A DNA stretch of 64,000 nt from Gemmiger sp. An194 (GCF_002160145.1 NZ_NFKA01000005.1:62001-126000); one strand, 5' to 3'; positions 17,647 through 26,036 are shown, counted from the stretch's first letter. A program made the numbers and translations. The notes: generated by a model from the sequence alone, not told the origin.

Positions 17647-18399
17647 TTATTCCTCCCCTCGGGGTTCCAGATCCAATACGACCGCTGCAAATTGCGGTTT
17701 CAATGCATCCACCAGCTCTTTTCGCCGCTCCAGCGCCTTGCCGAACTGGGCGGCAGGCAGCTGCAGCTTGGCGGTGTTGCCCATGCAGCGCACCCGGAAA
17801 TCGGAAAAGCCCAGCCGGAACAGCTCGTTTTCCGCCGCTTCCACCTTTTGAAGCGCCTCGGGAGTAATGGCGGTGCCGGTGGGGATGCGGGTGGCAAGGC
17901 AGGCATAAGCGGGCTTGTTCCAGGTGAACAGGCCCAGTTCCCGGGAGGCCTGCCGCACCTGTGCTTTCGTCACGCCGCACAGCCGCAGCGGACTGTAGAC
18001 CCGCATCTCCTCCAGCGCCCGCATGCCGGGGCGGTCGGATGCATCATCCGAGGCATTGGTTCCGTCGATAATCTCTTCGAAGCCATCCGCTTTGGCGGCG
18101 GCCAGAATCGCCCCGAACACCTGCTTTTTGCAGTAATAACAGCGCATCGGACCGTTCTGCCGCACGTTTTCGTCCGCCAGCGGCTGGGCGAGCAGCACCT
18201 TCAACTCCACCCCCTGCTCTTCGCACAGGCGGCGGGCATGCTCCAGCTCAAAGCGGGGCTGGAAGGGGCTGTCCACAAAATAGGGCTGGATCTGGCAGCC
18301 GCAGCGCACGGCCTCAGCCAGCAGATAGGCAGAATCCACCCCGCCGGAAAGGCCCAGGGCCAGACGGGGATGCTGCACAAAAAACTCCTGCAATGTCAT
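17647..18399 (-). CDS. larE: ATP-dependent sulfur transferase LarE (three-cysteine type)
   Basis: LarE adenylates the LarB product and converts its carboxylates to thiocarboxylates. The 250-aa protein has the PP-loop LGLSGGVDSAYLLAEA near residue 15-30. Cysteines are at 87 and 90 (RCYYCKK) and at 167 (KPAYACLATR). The enzyme of Lactiplantibacillus plantarum sacrifices one Cys equivalent to 167, whereas LarE with three such Cys are known to hold a [4Fe-4S] cluster. The cluster type is therefore inferred here. It is the first lar gene, 53 nt after the last transporter gene. An AAGGAG lies 13 nt before the ATG. Confidence 0.92.
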   Translation of the reverse strand: MTLQEFFVQHPRLALGLSGGVDSAYLLAEAVRCGCQIQPYFVDSPFQPRFELEHARRLCEEQGVELKVLLAQPLADENVRQNGPMRCYYCKKQVFGAILAAAKADGFEEIIDGTNASDDASDRPGMRALEEMRVYSPLRLCGVTKAQVRQASRELGLFTWNKPAYACLATRIPTGTAITPEALQKVEAAENELFRLGFSDFRVRCMGNTAKLQLPAAQFGKALERRKELVDALKPQFAAVVLDLEPRGEE

Positions 18400-18452
18400 G
18401 GTGAGTGGTTGCTCCTTGTTTTTTCTTGATTATACACGATTAAAAAAAGACT

Positions 18453-19049
18453 TTACAGCTCAATCCGGCGGGTACAGACCCGATCCAGAAGCGGGGCGGA
18501 ATGACTCACCGCCACCAGACCGATGCCCCGGCGGGTGGTTTCCTCCACCAGAAAGCTCCACAGCTGTGCCTGAGTCGCCAGATCCAGCATGGCACTGAGT
18601 TCATCCGCCAGCACAAACCGGGTGGCGGGCCCCAGTGCCCGGGCGATGCAGAACCGCTGCAGTTCACCGCCGGACAGCTCTGCCGGATAACGGCTGAGCC
18701 ATTCCGGCTGGATGCCCAGCGCCTGAACCAGCCGCTCCTCCGGCTCTCCTGCCTCCCGCAGGGTTTTCCCTAACGTCAGGCGGGGGTCCACAACCTGCTC
18801 CGGATGCTGCCAGATCAGCTGCACCGGGCAGTAGCCCCGATAGCTGGCAAGAGGCTTGCCGTCCAGCAACACCTGGCCGGACTGGGGCTTCTCGTAGCCC
18901 GCCAGCAGCTTGCACAGGGTGGTCTTACCCCGTCCACTGGGGGCGAAAATACCCACTCGCTCGCCGCCTTCCACCCGCAGGGACAGGTTCTGCAGCACGC
19001 TTCTCCCGCAAGGATAGGTAAAGCAGAGATTCTTTGCTTCCAGCGTCAT
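18453..19049 (-). CDS. ABC transporter ATPase, Nik/Dpp type, short second subunit
   Basis: A 198-aa ATPase with Walker A FAPSGRGKTT, signature LSGGELQRFCIARAL, and a Walker B segment FVLADELSAMLD. It is shorter than DppF/NikE because it lacks the C-terminal oligopeptide-type extension. It overlaps the preceding ATPase gene by 4 nt (ATGA) and is followed after 53 nt by larE. The pairing of two different ATPases matches nickel and peptide importers; nickel is favoured from the lar neighbours. Confidence 0.87.
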   Translation of the reverse strand: MTLEAKNLCFTYPCGRSVLQNLSLRVEGGERVGIFAPSGRGKTTLCKLLAGYEKPQSGQVLLDGKPLASYRGYCPVQLIWQHPEQVVDPRLTLGKTLREAGEPEERLVQALGIQPEWLSRYPAELSGGELQRFCIARALGPATRFVLADELSAMLDLATQAQLWSFLVEETTRRGIGLVAVSHSAPLLDRVCTRRIEL

Positions 19050-19987
19050 AGCTGTTCTCCTTCCGGGTGCAGGCAGCGCACATAGCCTGCACCCCGTTTT
19101 TCATAGGCGACCGCACCCTCATGACATTCCGGCCCCGCCTTGGGGCAGCGGGGCGCGAAAGCACAACCTGCCGGCAGCTGGCCCACCGGCTGAGTACCGG
19201 GCAGCGGAACAAAGCCATGGTTGGGGCTGGCCTGCCAGAGTGCCTGGGTATAGGGGTGTTGCAGCAGCTCCTTTGCTGCAAAGCTGGCCGCCGGAGCCTC
19301 CTCTACCGCCGCGCCCGCATAGAGCACGATCACCCGGTCCGCCACTTCCAGTGCGGCCTCCAGATCGTGGGTAATCAGCAGTACGCCCGCGCCCGCCTGA
19401 GCCAGCTCCTTAAAGTGGCCCAGCACCCGCCGGGCCGCTTCGGGATGCAGGCCGGGAGTGGGCTCATCCGCTACCACCAGCTTCGGGGAATGCTGCACCG
19501 CGGTGGCAATCAGCACCCGCCGGGCCATGCCGCCGGACAGCTGAAAGGGATACAGCTTTTCCACCTCGGGGCCAAGGCCATAACGCCGCAGTGCCGCCGA
19601 GGCTTTCTCTGCGTCGCCCTTTTCCCCCTTCACCTGCTCCCCGACCTGCATCAGCGGGTCCAGATAGGACACATTCTGGGGCACCAGCACAATCTCGTGG
19701 CCCCGCAGCTTTTCGGCCCGCTTGTCGTCCAGCGGCTGGCCCTGGTAGAGCACCTGTCCGCCCACCTGGGCATTGTAGGGCAGGATCCCCAGCAACCGGT
19801 GAGCCAGCAGGCTTTTTCCGCTGCCGGACGCGCCCACCACCGCCACCAGCTCGCCTTCATCCAGCGAGAAGCTCAGATCCCGCACGCCGGGCAGCGTCAC
19901 CCGCCGGAAACCCTTTGCATACCGGGAAAAGGAAACGGTGAGCCCCTGCACCTGCAGCAGCGGGGCTTTTTGTCTGTTTTCTTCCAT
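19046..19987 (-). CDS. ABC transporter ATPase, Nik/Dpp type, first subunit
   Basis: A 313-aa ATPase with Walker A GASGSGKS, signature QLSGGMARRVLIA, Walker B LVVADEPTPGLH, switch His in LLITHDLEAAL, and the C-terminal oligopeptide/nickel-type domain whose Cys-containing AFAPRCPKAGPECHEG resembles the iron-sulfur or structural Cys cluster of DppD/NikD-like proteins. Its ATG overlaps the permease stop by one base. It forms the heterodimeric motor with the next ATPase. The transported species (nickel, metal chelate or peptide) is not shown by this subunit. Confidence 0.88.
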   Translation of the reverse strand: MEENRQKAPLLQVQGLTVSFSRYAKGFRRVTLPGVRDLSFSLDEGELVAVVGASGSGKSLLAHRLLGILPYNAQVGGQVLYQGQPLDDKRAEKLRGHEIVLVPQNVSYLDPLMQVGEQVKGEKGDAEKASAALRRYGLGPEVEKLYPFQLSGGMARRVLIATAVQHSPKLVVADEPTPGLHPEAARRVLGHFKELAQAGAGVLLITHDLEAALEVADRVIVLYAGAAVEEAPAASFAAKELLQHPYTQALWQASPNHGFVPLPGTQPVGQLPAGCAFAPRCPKAGPECHEGAVAYEKRGAGYVRCLHPEGEQL

Positions 19988-20832
19988 TATGCCGCCTCCT
20001 GTTCCGCGTTCACTGACCAGAGCGCTGCCAGGCTTTTGCCCGCCAACTCAAACAGCAGCACCACCGCCACCAGACACAGACCGGGCAGCAGCGCCAGCCA
20101 CCAGCGGCCGGTGGCCAGATACTGCATACTTTCCGACAGGATCACGCCCACCGCGGGCTGTTCGCTGGTCAGACCGAAGCCCAGAAAGGTCACGCTGGCC
20201 TCGTGGAGGATAGCGTGGGGAAACAGCAGCACCAGCCCGGTGAAGAACTGGGGCAGCACGCCGGGCAGGATGTGCCGGGCCGCGATGGCTGCCGGGGATG
20301 CCCCCAGCTTGCGGGCCACCTGCACATAACCGCTCTGCCGCAGTTGCATCACCTCGCCCCGGATCAGCCGGGCAAGGCTCATCCAGTGGGTGGCCACGAT
20401 GCCGATGGTCACACCCCAGAACCCGCGCCCGCAGGCGCAGGAGATGAGCACCAGCAGCAGAATGTGCGGGATGCCCATAAACAGATCAATCAGCCAGGTG
20501 AGGGCGCTGTCTGCCCAGCGGCCCAGCAATGCGGCGCTCACGCCCGCCGCCAGCGCCACCACTGCGCTCACCGCAGCGGTAACCACACCGATGCGGATGC
20601 TCAGGGAAAGGCCGCTCAGGGTACGGGTAAGCATATCACGCCCCATCCAGTCGGTGCCGAACAGATACTCCGCGCAGGGGGCCAGATTCTTGCGGGTGAA
20701 ATCCGTGGCAAGGGCCTGCTCCCGACAGGCCATACCTGCGATCATGATTGCCAGCAGGATTGCAGCAGCAAAAATCAGCCGGAGCAGCGCGGCGGTGCGG
20801 GGTTGGCGAAGCTCATAAAAACACTGCTTCAT
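19987..20832 (-). CDS. ABC transporter permease, NikC/DppC type
   Basis: A 281-aa inner-membrane permease. The N-terminal TM (LRLIFAAAILLAIMIAGMA) is followed by the conserved CAEYLFGTDWMGRDMLTR block that marks DppC/NikC subunits, and by the EAA loop VARKLGASPAAIAARHILP. It overlaps the upstream permease gene by 4 nt and the downstream ATPase gene by 1 nt, indicating tight translational coupling. Confidence 0.9.
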   Translation of the reverse strand: MKQCFYELRQPRTAALLRLIFAAAILLAIMIAGMACREQALATDFTRKNLAPCAEYLFGTDWMGRDMLTRTLSGLSLSIRIGVVTAAVSAVVALAAGVSAALLGRWADSALTWLIDLFMGIPHILLLVLISCACGRGFWGVTIGIVATHWMSLARLIRGEVMQLRQSGYVQVARKLGASPAAIAARHILPGVLPQFFTGLVLLFPHAILHEASVTFLGFGLTSEQPAVGVILSESMQYLATGRWWLALLPGLCLVAVVLLFELAGKSLAALWSVNAEQEAA

Positions 20833-21824
20833 GCTCGGTCCGCCCCCTTTCGGATGCGGGGGTCCACCAGACCGTACAGGCAGTCCGCCGCAAAGTTTGC
20901 GCCGAAGACCATGGCGCTGCAGATCACCGTGATGCCCAGCAGCAGCGGAAGATCTCCGCCAAGGCCTGCCGTCACTGTGGCCTGACCAAGCCCCGGATAG
21001 GAAAACACCTCTTCCACCAGCACCGAGCTGCCCAGCAGCTCGCCCAGACTGGCAAATTGCAGAGTGATGGCAGGCAGCAGCACATGCCGCAGCACATGAC
21101 GCAGCAGGATGCCCTTTCCGCTCTCTCCCCTGGCCCGGGCAAACAACACAAAATCCGATTCCAGCGCCTGAATGGTTTTCTGCCGGGTATGCAGGCAGAC
21201 CGATGCGGTGCCGGTAATGCTGAGGGCCAGCGCTGGAAGGATCGCATGGCGCAGACGGTCCGCCAGTGTGACGGCGGTGGCTTCCAGCCCGATGGGTACG
21301 CTGAGCCCCACCGGCAAAAGCTTGAGCCAGACGCCGAAGATCATCAACAAAAGCAGAGCCACCCAGAAGGCGGGCGTGCTGGCAATGATCATGGACCAGC
21401 CCCGAATCAGCTTGTCCGGCCAGCGGCCCTGCGTCGCTCCGGCCAGTACGCCCAGGCCGAAGCCCAGCAGCCCGGAAATCACCCAGGCCAACACCAGCAG
21501 CCAGAGGGAATTTGCCAGCTTTGCGCCAATCACCGTAAGCACTGGCTGACGGTAAAGCAGCGAGACACCGAAATCCCCCTGCAGCATTCCGCTTACCCAG
21601 GCTGCGAACCGTTCCAGGGGCGGGGTATCCACACCCCAGTACGCCTGAAGGCGCTCGATTTGCTCCGCGCTCATGCTGCCCATCGCCGCCTGGCCCACAT
21701 TCTGCTGCAGCGGGTCGATGGGAGACAGGCTCAGCAGCACAAAGGCTGCCAGACTGGCGCAGAAGATCAGCAGCAGCATCCGGATCAGCTGCCTGACCGC
21801 CATGCGGGCCATTCGTTTTGCCAT
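20829..21824 (-). CDS. ABC transporter permease, NikB/DppB type
   Basis: A 331-aa inner-membrane permease. The N-terminus LRLL-type helix (IRMLLLIFCASLAAFVLL) is followed by SLSPIDPLQQNVG and the periplasmic domain around WGVDTPPLERFAAWVSGML, typical of DppB/NikB, then six TM helices with the loop ARARGESGKGILLRHVLRH. AAAGGAG precedes the ATG. It begins 75 nt after the binding-protein gene, with a stable hairpin in the gap. Confidence 0.9.
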   Translation of the reverse strand: MAKRMARMAVRQLIRMLLLIFCASLAAFVLLSLSPIDPLQQNVGQAAMGSMSAEQIERLQAYWGVDTPPLERFAAWVSGMLQGDFGVSLLYRQPVLTVIGAKLANSLWLLVLAWVISGLLGFGLGVLAGATQGRWPDKLIRGWSMIIASTPAFWVALLLLMIFGVWLKLLPVGLSVPIGLEATAVTLADRLRHAILPALALSITGTASVCLHTRQKTIQALESDFVLFARARGESGKGILLRHVLRHVLLPAITLQFASLGELLGSSVLVEEVFSYPGLGQATVTAGLGGDLPLLLGITVICSAMVFGANFAADCLYGLVDPRIRKGADRA

Positions 21825-21852
21825 AAAAACTTCTTCTCCTTTTTCCTAACGG

Positions 21853-21888
21853 GCAGCCGCACTGCTCCGTTCAAAGCAATGCGGCCGC
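21853..21888 (-). other. Intercistronic hairpin between binding-protein and permease genes
   Basis: Arms gcagccgcactgct and agcaatgcggccgc pair over 14 bp with two mismatches and have no T run. Such hairpins commonly stabilise the upstream mRNA so that the binding protein is made in excess over the membrane subunits. Confidence 0.6.
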
Positions 21889-21899
21889 TTTGTCTTCGG

Positions 21900-23486
21900 T
21901 CAGGCCTGGTTCCAGGTCCACTGATCCACGTTGTTCACCAGCGACCAGCCGTGGCCATGGGGATGCAGCTTCTGCTGCGCCACTTCCAGATTCTGATTCA
22001 CCCAGTACAGATGATCCACATTCACCATCCAGACCCAGGGCACGTCGTTCACGATCTCCTCCGACTGGGCCTGCTGCCACAGCGCGTAGGACTCTTCCAG
22101 ATCGCTGCAGGCCAATGCCTGGTCCATCAGCTCATCCACCCGAGCATTGGCATAGGGAGAATACCGGGCCAGATCGCCCACCGTGTGGTAGATATTGTAC
22201 ATCTCCATGGGGCTGTGAGTTCCCCAGCCCCAGACCAGCGGAGTGTTCTGGGCCCGGTCATAGGCGGTATCCCAGCCCACACCCTCGGTGCTGGTCTGGA
22301 TGCCCAGCTCAGCCAGCTGGTTGGCCATGTCGGCCGCAAGAGCCTGGCGGGTGGAATCGCCCATGGGGTACAGCAGGTTCAGACTGGCGGTCCGGCCGTC
22401 CTTCTCCCGCACGCCGTCACTGTTCAAGGTCCAGCCCGCTTCCTCCAGCAGGGCGGCAGCCTTCTGAGGATCGTAGGTCACCTCATCCGCCTCAGAATAC
22501 CAGGGCATGCCGTCGCACACACTGTAGGCCGGGGTACCGTAGCCGTTGAGCACGTTATCGATCATCTCCTGCCGGTCAAAGCCGATGTTGATGGCCTGAC
22601 GCACCCGCACATCGGCGGTGAAATCGTTGCCGATGCTGTTTTCTTCCTCCACTGCAGGCAGGTTAATGCCCCGGTTGTCCACGGTCTTCACGGCCATCAA
22701 TTCAAAGCCGTCAATGGTCTGGTCCGTATAGGAAGCGGCGGTGTAGGCCACATCCACCTGACCGGCCTTGGCAGCAGCAAAGGCAGCATCCTCGCTCATG
22801 AAGAGGATGACAACCTTTTTCATCTTTACTTCCTCACCGTAATAATCCGGGTTGGCTTCCAGGATCACCTGCTGGCCCTTATCCCACTGCTTGAGGATAT
22901 AGCGGCCGGAACCAATGGGATTCTGGCCATAATCCGGGCCATAAGCGTGCTCAGGAACAATGCCTACCACCGCCATGGAATAGGGCCAGGTGGAATAAGG
23001 CCGGTTCATGTGAAACACCACTGTGGTGTCATCCACTGCCTCAGCGCTGTCCAGCATGGTGAAATCGTTCACCGTGCTCTCTGCCTTTACTGTATTATAA
23101 GTAAAGGCCACATCCGACGCGGTGAGGGGCTCGCCGTCGGTGAACTTCACGTCATCCCGGATGGTGACCGTCCAGGTCAGGCCATCCTCACTGACCTGCA
23201 TGTCAGTGGCCAGGTCATAGCCAATGCTCATATCCGCATTGGTGACCACCAGCGTGCTCTGGATCAGCGGCTCATGCACATGCTCGCCCGCACCCCAGCC
23301 ATACGCCGGGTCAAAGCCGGATGCCGGTTCGGATTCCACATTCATTGCCACCACCACAGTGTCGGTCTGCTGCTGGCTGGCGGTGCTGGCCGCAGCTGTG
23401 GACTGGCTGGCCGTCTGGCTGCAGCCCGCGGCACCAATCGCCAGGCACAGGGCCATGACCGCTGCAAGGATTTTCGTTTTTTTCAT
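21900..23486 (-). CDS. ABC transporter substrate-binding lipoprotein, probable nickel/metal type
   Basis: A 528-aa SBP family 5 lipoprotein with signal MKKTKILAAVMALCLAIGA and lipobox AAGC. Family markers: WTVTIRDDVKFTDGEPLTASDVAFTY in pieces, NPIGSGRYILKQWDKGQ, and ANPDYYGEE. The C-terminal region has LHPHGHGWSLVNNVDQW, with three clustered His that could bind metal. Position at the head of an operon ending in larE-B-C supports nickel as cargo. Peptides remain possible because family 5 also includes DppA/OppA. The start is set by AAGGAAAG upstream of ATG 23486; the open frame before it is leader. Confidence 0.88.
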   Translation of the reverse strand: MKKTKILAAVMALCLAIGAAGCSQTASQSTAAASTASQQQTDTVVVAMNVESEPASGFDPAYGWGAGEHVHEPLIQSTLVVTNADMSIGYDLATDMQVSEDGLTWTVTIRDDVKFTDGEPLTASDVAFTYNTVKAESTVNDFTMLDSAEAVDDTTVVFHMNRPYSTWPYSMAVVGIVPEHAYGPDYGQNPIGSGRYILKQWDKGQQVILEANPDYYGEEVKMKKVVILFMSEDAAFAAAKAGQVDVAYTAASYTDQTIDGFELMAVKTVDNRGINLPAVEEENSIGNDFTADVRVRQAINIGFDRQEMIDNVLNGYGTPAYSVCDGMPWYSEADEVTYDPQKAAALLEEAGWTLNSDGVREKDGRTASLNLLYPMGDSTRQALAADMANQLAELGIQTSTEGVGWDTAYDRAQNTPLVWGWGTHSPMEMYNIYHTVGDLARYSPYANARVDELMDQALACSDLEESYALWQQAQSEEIVNDVPWVWMVNVDHLYWVNQNLEVAQQKLHPHGHGWSLVNNVDQWTWNQA

Positions 23487-23656
23487 GCTCGTCTTTCCTT
23501 CCCTTCGCTGAACTTGCCGCGCAGGCGCACCCCGGATGGGCACAAAAAAACCACGCAGGCAAAGAGCCCCGGCCATAACGTGCCGAAGCATCATGCCTTC
23601 GTGGCATTCAATTCGCTGTTGCAGAATTTCTCGCCTCTCCTTCGTGAAGAAGCAAC
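23487..23656 (-). promoter_or_regulatory. 5' leader of the metal import/lar operon with candidate attenuator
   Basis: About 170 nt from the predicted start of transcription to the ATG. It contains an 11-bp stem with one mismatch (23594-23604 with 23551-23561) followed on the minus strand by seven T (23550-23544), which looks like an intrinsic terminator inside the leader. The upstream arm can instead fold as ATGCC/GGCAT (23607-23593). A distal stem TGTTGC/GCAACA also exists. The pattern resembles a riboswitch or attenuator; I did not recognise the NiCo (czcD) consensus. Confidence 0.5.
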
Positions 23657-23662
23657 AAAAAT

Positions 23663-23691
23663 ATATTAACATAAATTCGTGTGTATGTAAA
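23663..23691 (-). promoter_or_regulatory. Promoter of the metal import/lar operon
   Basis: TTTACA (23691-23686), 17-bp spacer, TAATAT (23668-23663) on the minus strand, about 177 nt before the binding-protein ATG. Confidence 0.75.
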
Positions 23692-23704
23692 GATGCACGG
23701 AAGA

Positions 23705-23745
23705 AAAAGACGGCGGGCGCACCTCATATTCGGTACGCCCGCCGG
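23705..23745 (-). terminator. Terminator after the 552-aa membrane protein gene
   Basis: Arms cggcgggcgcacc (23711-23723) and ggtacgcccgccg (23732-23744) with an 8-nt loop; a T-rich tail follows on the minus strand. It separates this gene from the lar operon promoter. Confidence 0.8.
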
Positions 23746-23782
23746 TTACTTTTTGTTATTTACGCTTTTCCTCTCCGCTTGG

Positions 23783-25441
23783 TCATTCAACCGACTGATC
23801 AAACTGCAGATTGTCGAAGCCGGTCAGCTCCTGGGCCTGGCTGGTGCGAGTGTAGTACTCCACCTTCACCTGATCTCCCGGCTGCGTGATGGCCAGCTCG
23901 GCGGACAGACTGCCCTGCACACTGAACAGCAGCTCGGGATGCTCGTTCAGCACCAGATAATAGGTAGTGCCGCTGCTGTTGTACTCGCTGCCGATGCGCT
24001 GCACGGTACCGGTCAGGCTGCTCAGCTCGCTGTTCACGTTGCCTACCATGGTACTGCCGCCTGCACGAAGAGCCTTTTCATAGCTCAGGCGTGCCTCGTC
24101 GATGGTATCGCCCACGCCCACGGTCTGGTAGTCCTCCACCGACACATACGCGTACTTTTTAATCAGGCCCTCGTTGTCCTTCAGGGTCATGAAGTAGGTG
24201 GGCCGGCTGTTCAGATTAACGATCAGCGGGAAGGCCGCCTGGTAGCCGTACTGCTGCACCTCGCCCTGGGCCGACTGCTGGGCCGCGGTCTCGGTGGCAC
24301 CGCTGATGCGGTACAGGTGGGGTTCCTTGGTGACCATGTCCACCATCACAAAGCCGATGGCGCTCTCGTCGCCGCCCACGCTGGTCAGGCCGGTGAACAG
24401 ATAGCAGCTGCCGTCGTTGTAGATCAGGGTCTCGCCGGGGCTGGTGCGGTATTTGTCCTTGTCGCTGAAGTTCAGATAACCGTGTACGTACTCGCCCTTG
24501 TTGTTCAGCTGGGTTACGATGAAGTCCTCCGGCTGAACACGGTCCACCCAGTCGGGCAGCTCTTCAATGCTGTAACGCTGGCTCTCGCCGGTGGAGCAGT
24601 TGAGCACCACCGCGCCGGTGGCCTCCGGCAGCGAGAAGCCCCGCAGGTATTTATAGGTAGTAATGACCCAATAGGGCTGGCCGGAATCGTCCAGCTCAAA
24701 GCTGTAGTCGGTCAGGCCGGTGAAGGGCGCGGCGGTAAAGCGGGCATAGAACAAAAGATTCTGCCACAGATATGCACCCGGCTGGTATTTAATGGTGTAG
24801 CCGTCCACATACTGCACATCCTGAGGGTTGATGGCGGACACCACCACATAACCGGGAGTGCCCTCCAGATTGGTAAGCCACTTGAAGACGCCGGAATGGT
24901 AGGTGGGCACCGCCCAGACCAGTTTGCCGTTCACCTGCTGCAGCGTAGGCTCACCAAGCACCACCTGACTGCCCAGACTGGGGCGCTCGCCCAGCTTTTT
25001 ATCCGCCAGCTTCTGAGCCATGGCCTTATCCACAATGGGCAGCTGGCTGGTATCGGTGGTGTCGAAGTCCTCGGCGAAGTCCATCTGGATCAGTTCCGGC
25101 ATCTGGTCCCGGAAAGCATTCACCTGGAACAGAACGCTGGACCCGGCCCATACAATAAAGTATACGCCCCAAAGCACTGCCACCAGAATCAGCGGCCAGC
25201 GGCTGCCATTCTGGAAGCGCTCAAAACGCACGCTGCCCGGCACGCCCTGCACCGGTCCCGGCTTGGCCACCACCCGGCCGATCCGATCCAGCGTGAAGAT
25301 ACCCACCAGCACCGTGATCAGTACACAATACAGGAATGCCGACTCCGGATAGAGCGGGTTCAGGTTCGGGTGCTGAAACACCACATACAGCACGGCCACC
25401 AATAATGTGAGCAGCACCGCCTTCGCTTTCCAATGTTTCAT
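23783..25441 (-). CDS. Membrane protein with large extracytoplasmic region, unknown function
   Basis: A 552-aa protein I do not recognise. Three hydrophobic segments lie at the N-terminus (AKAVLLTLLVAVLYVVF; AFLYCVLITVLVGIFTL; LILVAVLWGVYFIVW), followed by about 440 residues without membrane helices. That part is beta-rich and resembles repeated PepSY-like or protein-turnover modules in rhythm (GYVVVSAINPQDVQYVDGY; PYWVITTYKYLRGFSLPEA), but this is only an impression. It ends TGFDNLQFDQSVE. The start follows AAAGGA 8 nt upstream; the earlier in-frame ATG has no site. Monocistronic with its own terminator. Confidence 0.75.
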   Translation of the reverse strand: MKHWKAKAVLLTLLVAVLYVVFQHPNLNPLYPESAFLYCVLITVLVGIFTLDRIGRVVAKPGPVQGVPGSVRFERFQNGSRWPLILVAVLWGVYFIVWAGSSVLFQVNAFRDQMPELIQMDFAEDFDTTDTSQLPIVDKAMAQKLADKKLGERPSLGSQVVLGEPTLQQVNGKLVWAVPTYHSGVFKWLTNLEGTPGYVVVSAINPQDVQYVDGYTIKYQPGAYLWQNLLFYARFTAAPFTGLTDYSFELDDSGQPYWVITTYKYLRGFSLPEATGAVVLNCSTGESQRYSIEELPDWVDRVQPEDFIVTQLNNKGEYVHGYLNFSDKDKYRTSPGETLIYNDGSCYLFTGLTSVGGDESAIGFVMVDMVTKEPHLYRISGATETAAQQSAQGEVQQYGYQAAFPLIVNLNSRPTYFMTLKDNEGLIKKYAYVSVEDYQTVGVGDTIDEARLSYEKALRAGGSTMVGNVNSELSSLTGTVQRIGSEYNSSGTTYYLVLNEHPELLFSVQGSLSAELAITQPGDQVKVEYYTRTSQAQELTGFDNLQFDQSVE

Positions 25442-25569
25442 ATTTTTGTTCCTTTCTCTGCTGTGCGGATGCGTTTTCACCGGATCTCGGCCGCTCCGCT
25501 GCTTACTGGTATTCTATCACCGATAGCTCCGAATTCCAAGAAAGAAACGGTTAAAATTTTCCCAAAGGC

Positions 25570-25604
25570 AACCAGCCGGACTGGAAATCCCCGTCCGGCT
25601 GGTT
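25570..25604 (-). terminator. Hairpin after the 85-aa protein gene
   Basis: Perfect 12-bp arms aaccagccggac and gtccggctggtt with an 11-nt loop. The T tract on the minus strand is interrupted, so termination may be partial. Confidence 0.55.
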
Positions 25605-25613
25605 TTCTGCCTG

Positions 25614-25871
25614 TTATTCGCAGGGCTCCGGCTCACAGCCGCCGCCCCGCTGGTCCGGCGCAGGCTGCACCGCCTGCACGGAATCACCTTGAATTTTTTG
25701 CACGCCACCGGGCAGGATCATCGGGTCCACCCAGGGCAGATAGGCCCCGAAGCCCTCCTCCGGGTCAGTCTGGTGCTTTTTCGCACCGCTTTGGCTGGGC
25801 TTGTCGCCCAGATCCACCTGACCAACAGCGTTCTGCCCCTGATGATGAGGCTGTGTATAGTTGTTATCCAT
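25614..25871 (-). CDS. Small hydrophilic hypothetical protein
   Basis: An 85-aa protein without recognised family. It is rich in Gln, Gly, Pro and Asp (MDNNYTQPHHQGQNAVG at the start; GGGCEPEPCE with two Cys at the end) and has no membrane segment; it is probably disordered. A GAGGG site precedes the ATG and a hairpin follows the stop, which supports expression. No clear promoter hexamers were seen in the gap towards the tRNA gene. It could also be a lineage-specific peptide of no conserved function. Confidence 0.5.
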   Translation of the reverse strand: MDNNYTQPHHQGQNAVGQVDLGDKPSQSGAKKHQTDPEEGFGAYLPWVDPMILPGGVQKIQGDSVQAVQPAPDQRGGGCEPEPCE

Positions 25872-26036
25872 TGTATTTTCCCTCTTTTCTGATGTATGAC
25901 AGACCGATAAAACGGATTTCTTCCCTGTTTTCGGGCTTTTTCCGCCTCGTGCGCTGCCTTTTGCAGATAGTATGACCAATCGCATAGATATTATCCGGAA
26001 AACTTTTATAAAAAACAGAAAACCGGATTTTTTCCG

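Noticed and set aside
23487-23656. NikR operator or NiCo riboswitch in the lar operon leader
   Set aside because: No GTATGA-N16-TCATAC dyad and no recognisable NiCo core were seen; only the generic attenuator layout is supported.
20748-23669. A 973-codon open frame on the plus strand across the ABC permease and binding-protein genes
   Set aside because: Antisense shadow of three recognisable transporter genes; no ribosome site and no recognisable domain.
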